Assembly (NCBI GenBank): GCA_032718475.1
Contig: JAUCBJ010008639.1
Span: 1 to 33,344 of the forward strand
Reading direction: 5' to 3'
Source of the DNA: Nemertoderma westbladi
Lineage: Eukaryota > Xenacoelomorpha > Nemertodermatida > Nemertodermatidae
Length of the DNA: 33,344 bases
The translations under genes were made by a program, and so were the position numbers. The stretch's first letter is position 1; each line of letters opens with the position of its first letter. Positions 28,840 to 33,344 of the stretch are shown piece by piece. Under the pieces are notes generated by a model. That model worked only from the letters and a program-made list of their open reading frames with translations. It made no database searches and was not told where the DNA came from.

Positions 28840-29335
28840 GCAGAAGGTTTACCAGCCACTACTCCTATACCCTCTACCGTTTCATCAGTAACAACTGCTG
28901 GAATAACTGCCTCAGCTGGGACTATTGAACAAAACTTCCAGTCGTATAGCGAAGTTGTTAGGCCACAATAGGACACAGATCACTACACGCGGCAGAACCT
29001 ACAAGATATAGGGTGATAACAACTAATCCGGACACTCATCCCAACTCGATCCCAACACTTCCAAAAAATAGCTATCCTTCCAGTCTACAACCCAACCACC
29101 GAGCTCATATAACCCATGGCAACCGGGTTGGCTGTGTTATCCGCGCTGCCCCAAAAAACAGGCTGGGGGCAAATGATCTGCTACAACTAATAATGCGCAT
29201 ATCCATTTGGGAAACGTTGCACTAGAGGAAACTGAAACATCAATTTCTGACTATCTAACGGGCCTGGGAATCCATCTCCATGGTGTACATGGTCTCCCGA
29301 TTCACCCCGACTGCCCGACTCTTCCCAAAGGGCAT
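28840..29335 (+). pseudogene. Plus-strand LINE ORF1, C-terminal part (Ser/Thr-rich linker and RRM-like domain)
   Basis: Continues the frame interrupted at 25433: AEGLPATTPIPSTVSSVTTA and NFQSYSEVVRPQ, then a stop at 28969-28971. After further frame damage coding resumes: HGNRVGCVIRAAPKNRLGA (about 29109), then, after another shift, HLGNVALEETETSISDYLTG and LGIHLHGVHGLP (about 29203-29300). The last matches the pattern of the RRM-like domain of LINE ORF1 proteins (a GN-hydrophobic strand followed by a helix with ISDYL). ORF1 binds LINE RNA. At least three frame errors or stops. Domain call is by pattern recognition. Confidence 0.6.
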
Positions 29336-29561
29336 TCCATCTAATCTGTAATCAATCACAACGAGACAAGGTCATGAATCCCGACATCGGGATGAAGAGA
29401 TCAGGATAAAGAATTATAAGCTGGCAAATTCAGAATGCGAACGGTTTGGGTTAAAACCAAAATGACGAACTGAACCTCTTCTACAGTCCTCTCAGCACGA
29501 ACCAGAAGACCAATGGGGCAGGGTATCATGTGATAACGCAGACCAGACTGATTGACAAACA

Positions 29562-30565
29562 GTTTCATTACTACTGTGGAATGTGGAAGGGTTCCGATTT
29601 ATTAATGAAACAACAAATTCGGAAGATCTGTATGGAGACAATGATATTTTACTACTCAACAAAACTTTTATCACAAATGATACCATAGAACTGGAAGGTT
29701 ATTATTCATTCATACAACCAGCTATAAAACCAACTAATGGGCGTCCCTGTGGTGGCCTATTGGTTCTTGCTAAGCCACATCTTGATCCGTCTGAAATACA
29801 TAAATCTGGAAATTACTTAGTATGTCGCACTAACATGGCATACTTTATTGTATTACTTTACCCCTGAAACTTCTGTTGCTGAAGTTCTGTTCACTATTTC
29901 CGAGTCACTTACCCACACTGACTCACTGTCTACTATAATTCTTGCCGGCGATTTCAACTGCAGACTGGATAGAGGAACCCGTGGATCCGATTTATGTGAG
30001 AGTCTGGAACAACTTGTTTTCGTATGTCTGGAGTTTGACACTCCTGGTCAACCGATTTACTCTCCCCCCAAGGAGAAAGTGTGATTGATTTACTGTTCAT
30101 GAACGACCCAAACAGTAAATCAACGATTCTCCCCACCGTTGCGATCAAAGAAACTCCAATAAGAAAACATCAACATTTAATTATACGCTTTTATCTCAAC
30201 CTCTTTTCTACAAGTACCTCAATAGATTCGCGACCAGCCGCTTTATGCAGAAGCTTAAATATGAAACTCTTTGCTCTGCACCCCAATACAACCTTAATAA
30301 CTGTTGCTGAACACTATCTCTGTAACTAGCCAGGGTTCTCCAGATTATATCTGGGAACTTCTCGAGGAAGCCATATCAGACTCCATCAATGTGAAACAGC
30401 CGTATAAAGGGAGAAATAAACCATGGTTCGACACCGACTGTGTTCGAGCCAAAAAGGAACTGATCTCTTTAATGCAAAATCGCCATATCTCGTTAGATTC
30501 CGCCAGCCAATATTGGAACTCAAGGAAAAGCTACAAAAACCTGATTAAAAAGAAATTTATGTAGA
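29562..30565 (+). pseudogene. Plus-strand LINE ORF2: endonuclease domain and linker, 3'-truncated
   Basis: Begins SLLLWNVEGFRFINET, the N-terminal strand of an APE endonuclease, followed by YGDNDILLLNKTFIT (the usual Glu after LL is Asn) and GRPCGGLLVLAK. A frameshift near 29865 leads to LSTIILAGDFNCRLDRG (the GDFN catalytic motif); another near 30070 to VIDLLFMNDPNSK, and a third near 30310 to GRNKPWFDTDCVRAKKELI and YWNSRKSYKNLIKKKFM, the endonuclease-RT linker. No RT follows: LINE sequence ends near 30590. Loss of the 3' end is the opposite of normal LINE truncation, so a later deletion is likely. Confidence 0.82.
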
Positions 30566-30841
30566 GTTTGCTCAACAGTACAGATATAAAATAGTTATCT
30601 AAATTATCTATATTACTATTGACAAGTATTGAAATATATACCGTTATTCGTGTTATCAGTATTTGCAACATCTGACATTGAAGAGGTGAGAGAAGATGAA
30701 TACCGGCACTCAACAAAACCAACGCTTATCACAAATTGAAACACCAATTGCCGATGGGCTTGATCTCTCAAACCAAAACTTCCTCTGCGGGGTTTGCGCG
30801 GCAGTAAAGATTGAAAGTCTGGAAGCTGGCATCCCTAGGTA
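30566..30841. other. Spacer with a short unassigned open frame
   Basis: A small frame starts at ATG 30696 (MNTGTQQNQRLSQIETPIAD, then NFLCGVCAAVKIE). It has a CxxC pair but runs directly into repeat copy C, so it is unclear whether it is a real exon or a LINE ORF1 start. Confidence 0.4.
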
Positions 30842-31073
30842 TTATTATTATAAAGAGCGTCAGCCTGCGTTTAATAAATATATTTTAATACAAAACAGGT
30901 CGAACGCAAAGAGGCTTATAATGAAGACGAGTACTGCATTGATTATATTCCTATAAACCACCTGGCTTTGCATATTGAACGTGCGTTTGGAAATAAGTTC
31001 GTGCTACCCTTCCGTGGGTGGTAGATGTTGCGGTTATGTATTGGTGGGTAGGGGGAGGGGGGGGGGGGGGGGG
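30842..31073 (-). repeat. Interspersed repeat copy C, inverted relative to copies A and B
   Basis: Matches the reverse complement of 1800-2036, from the TATTATTATTATAAAGAGCG end to G17 at 31057-31073. On the plus strand an open frame runs from about 30896 (VERKEAYNEDEYCIDYIP) to a stop at 31021-31023 (NKFVLPFRGW). Confidence 0.8.
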
Positions 31074-31774
31074 TGCAGATTAAACTGTTGCTGTAACTAA
31101 GTATCAGTGATAATCTGGACAATTGTATCAGATTTGTGTATTGTCATACCTCTGACTTACTAAATAATTAATATATGGCGATATTTCAGACCATTAATAT
31201 AAGCAAAGCTCTTATTATTAATTACATCACGATTGAGAGTTGTCACAAATTGAATACTGTAGTGAAATCAATATAAGTAGAGCCAAAGACTTGTCACTAT
31301 ACGTTTCCTATAAAGGGAAACACAATCACCAGACTTGAGTTCTTACAGAATTAATTAGTCAGTCATTTACTTGTTATACTTTGTTGTCACACCCTCCCGG
31401 TATCGTATCTCAGTTAAATACAATAGATAATCAAATACCGTATTGAACTAAGTGAAATAAAGAGCAAATCAATGCATCGAAGGGAAAACAGTGAGCGGCC
31501 CTTGTTGACAGGTACACTAGCGCAATCCCATTTATTGTATCAGACTGGACATCTTGCCTTCATTTTTGCATGGTTTATTAAGTAACAGAAAAGAGTCAAA
31601 ATAGATAAAAATTGAGAGTGAAAGAACATAATTTACTAAAAGCGCTAACAATAATAATATAAACATATTCATAATATAATAATATAATATATATTCATAA
31701 TATAATAATATAAACATATTCATAATATAATAATATAAATATACAATCATCGGAATGCTATAAGATTGAGTCAG
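31074..31774. other. AT-rich non-coding spacer
   Basis: No coding sequence recognised. A 25-26 bp unit (ATATTCATAATATAATAATA) repeats three times at 31664-31741. Confidence 0.6.
31664..31741. repeat. AT-rich 25-26 bp tandem repeat, three units
   Basis: ATATTCATAATATAATAATA starts at 31665, 31691 and 31716. Confidence 0.9.
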
Positions 31775-32470
31775 AATGGTTAATAGAAAGAAAGTTGCGG
31801 CACTATTACTTACAGTTGCCGCATATCGAAGGAAGAAAAACTCAGTGGTGGGTCAGGCCTTCAAACTGTCGACGAGAAATCAGTGAGTTTGAAGGGACCT
31901 ACAAACATCTCCGAGAGAATGACCCCGAGGTGTTTTTAAGTACCTGCGCATGACTCCTCAGTGGTTTGATCACCTTCGCGCGTTAGTAGAGACAGGTACA
32001 GAAAAGATTCCAATACATCGCCAATCCCTTGCCATCAGGTTTCAACGCGGCAAGTCTACAATAAACCGAATATTGGGCGAGACATGTGGAATTATATGGA
32101 ATAAATTATCTCCAATATATCTAAAATTTCCATCCACTGCCAATGAATGGAGGATTATTGCAGATGACTTTTATCGACTGTGGAATTTCCCAAATTGCAT
32201 CGGGGCTATTGACGGGAAACATTTTGAAATCCAATGTCCAAATTAGTCGGGATCCTTGTCCTACAATTATAAGGACTATTTCAGCACTATAATGCTGGCA
32301 GTTTGCGATGCGAAATACCGCTTTACGTACATAGAAGTTGGGAGCTACGGTCGTGAGGGTGATGCTGGGGTCTTCTCTCGTTCCAAACTAATGAAGGGAT
32401 TACGAGAGAACCGGTTGTATTACTACAATTGAATTCCCCGCCAAATTATTTAAACAACAATAATGATAAT
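31775..32470 (+). pseudogene. PIF/Harbinger transposase (HARBI1-like nuclease), broken and truncated
   Basis: The reading starts at ATG 31776 (MVNRKKVAALLLTVAAYRRK), shifts frame near 31845 to WWVRPSNCRREISEFEG and back near 31935 to KYLRMTPQWFDHLRALV. It continues through AIRFQRGKSTINRILGETC to NCIGAIDGKHFEIQCPN, with first catalytic Asp at 32211. After TAG 32244-32246 the same frame gives YNYKDYFSTIMLAVCDAKYR and VGSYGREGDAGVFSRSKL, with second Asp at 32361, ending at TGA 32430-32432. One more shift gives LNSPPNYL. The third catalytic residue and the C-terminus are missing. These blocks are the DDE_Tnp_4 pattern of PIF/Harbinger elements. The companion Myb-like gene and TIRs were not found. 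Confidence 0.88.
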
Positions 32471-32513
32471 AATAGTCACAGGAGAGTGGGTTTACTTCCC
32501 CATAGAATAAGCT

Positions 32514-32862
32514 GTGCGGTAAATCTGTAATTTGAACATGTTTCTAAATCCAGCGGTAAACCGCGCGGTAACCGCAGCGGAACCGCAGCGGTTCCGTTGC
32601 GGTAAATTCTCGTCTATCTCTGTTCACAGTTAATTCAACAGTCTAGACAATCATTTTATTAACATTATTTCAATGGGCTGCGGTAATCCGCGCGGTGTAC
32701 CGCACAACTACCTGTGGGGTTGTTCATGTCAGCGGTCATCAAAATCATTTACCGCACAGTCACCGCTCAAATACCGCAGGGTCGTTCACACTCAGCGGTG
32801 TACCGCTGGGCCTGCGGTACACTGCGCGGTGTACCGTTCTGTTGGATGTGAACGGGGCTTAA
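32514..32862. repeat. GCGGT/ACCGC-dense block after the Harbinger fragment
   Basis: About 20 copies of GCGGT or ACCGC in 350 bp, many paired as palindromes (ACCGCGCGGTAACCGC, GCGGTGTACCGC, TGCGCGGTGTACCG). GTTCACA or GTTCATG precedes GCGGT at about 32719 and 32785, and ATGTGAACGGGGC stands at the right end. It is GC-rich within AT-rich DNA. The layout suggests subterminal transposase-binding repeats of a MITE or foldback element; no clean TIR was seen. Confidence 0.6.
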
Positions 32863-33119
32863 GGGAATACACCTTGGCGGATACAGGAGTTTAGAAGATC
32901 TGCCAGACAACCTGCAATTGCAGGGCAGCCAAACGCACTAGTTTGATCGGGAAACTATCATTGGATCAAGTAGATAAAATAAAAACTTCAGATCTTGAGG
33001 TTTCAGCCAACACAAATAAATGTGCTCGAGAAGGAGGAAGGTAGCTATGGGGATTACGACTCGCTCGTGGAATTTTAATGGCCAGAGATGTCCCAATGGA
33101 TGAGAAATAAGTGTTTAAA
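32863..33119. other. Spacer with a short possible exon
   Basis: A 50-codon open frame at about 32895-33044 (KICQTTCNCRAAKRTSLIGK, SDLEVSANTNKCAREGGR) begins right after TTTAG, a possible splice acceptor. No family recognised; it may be chance. Confidence 0.3.
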
Positions 33120-33344
33120 ACAGTTTTGCTATTTCGTTGCGATCTGTTATAACAGTTTTGGTTGTAGGTTCAATGAGTTTAGTTGGACACACCCTGTTCC
33201 CTTTTTTATTCAGTAAGCTATTAATCACTTTCCACATTTTAGCAGGCTGCGATTTGTTAGTGATAATTTCAGATTTGTAATAATCTTGTTAAGCTTTTCG
33301 AATAGTGTCTGTTAGAAGATTCCGATAAATAGTAAATTTTCTTC
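33120..33344 (-). pseudogene. LINE ORF2 fragment: endonuclease-RT linker, running off the right edge
   Basis: On the minus strand, from the right edge: KFTIYRNLLTDTIRKA, a TAA stop, QDYYKSEIITNKSQPAKMWK, then VINSLLNKKGNR, PTKLIEPTTKTVITD and NEIAKLF. The YRNxLTxxIRKA and PAKMWKVIN blocks are the standard linker between endonuclease and RT in CR1/L2/Jockey-type LINEs. It ends near 33120, before RT starts, so the 3' part is missing and the 5' part is outside the window. Confidence 0.78.

Noticed and set aside
31532-31750. Minus-strand 72-codon Tyr/Ile/Leu-rich frame
   Set aside because: Produced by AT-rich tandem repeats.

Overview
The window is an AT-rich, intron-bearing-type animal (invertebrate) genomic segment made almost entirely of transposable elements. 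No host protein-coding gene, rRNA or tRNA was recognised. The evidence for a metazoan is a BEL/Pao LTR retrotransposon, several non-LTR (LINE) elements with APE-type endonuclease and reverse transcriptase, a PIF/Harbinger transposase, MITE-like inverted repeats and simple repeats. The phylum cannot be fixed from sequence alone.

Layout. 1-1012: minus-strand LINE (endonuclease-RT linker and N-terminal RT) running off the left edge, ending in a 53-bp minisatellite. 1800-2196: two tandem copies of a short interspersed repeat with a poly-C end; a third, inverted copy lies at 30842-31073. 3001-3175: a retroposon 3' end with an octamer tail. 4185-4820: minus-strand LINE C-terminal fragment.

5247-23211: one complete but decayed BEL/Pao element of about 18 kb. 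It has two LTRs of 1238 and 1234 bp (about 98.6% identical by eye), a perfect 5-bp target-site duplication (GGGAA), a 1.8-kb leader, gag (8295-11548), protease (11487-12749), an unexplained 1.2-kb block (12750-13980), RT/RNase H/integrase (13981-17627) and a 4.3-kb 3' region. The 3' region carries an extra, broken gene (19381-21900) with three CCHC-type zinc knuckles and a region resembling a DEDD 3'-5' exonuclease. Gag and pol carry many frameshifts and stops, and the RT active site reads YMDN.

23217-24975: AT-rich sequence with poly-C tracts, a perfect 19-bp-TIR MITE and a block dense in CATG/GATTC motifs. 24975-30565: a plus-strand LINE (5' region, ORF1 with RRM-like domain, ORF2 endonuclease) whose ORF1 is split by a full-length-looking 3.4-kb RTE-like LINE on the minus strand (25434-28827). 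That insertion is flanked by a 12-bp target-site duplication. 31775-32470: broken PIF/Harbinger transposase, followed by a block dense in GCGGT/ACCGC. 33120-33344: another minus-strand LINE fragment running off the right edge.

The most interesting candidate for something undescribed is the accessory gene between pol and the 3' LTR of the BEL/Pao element.
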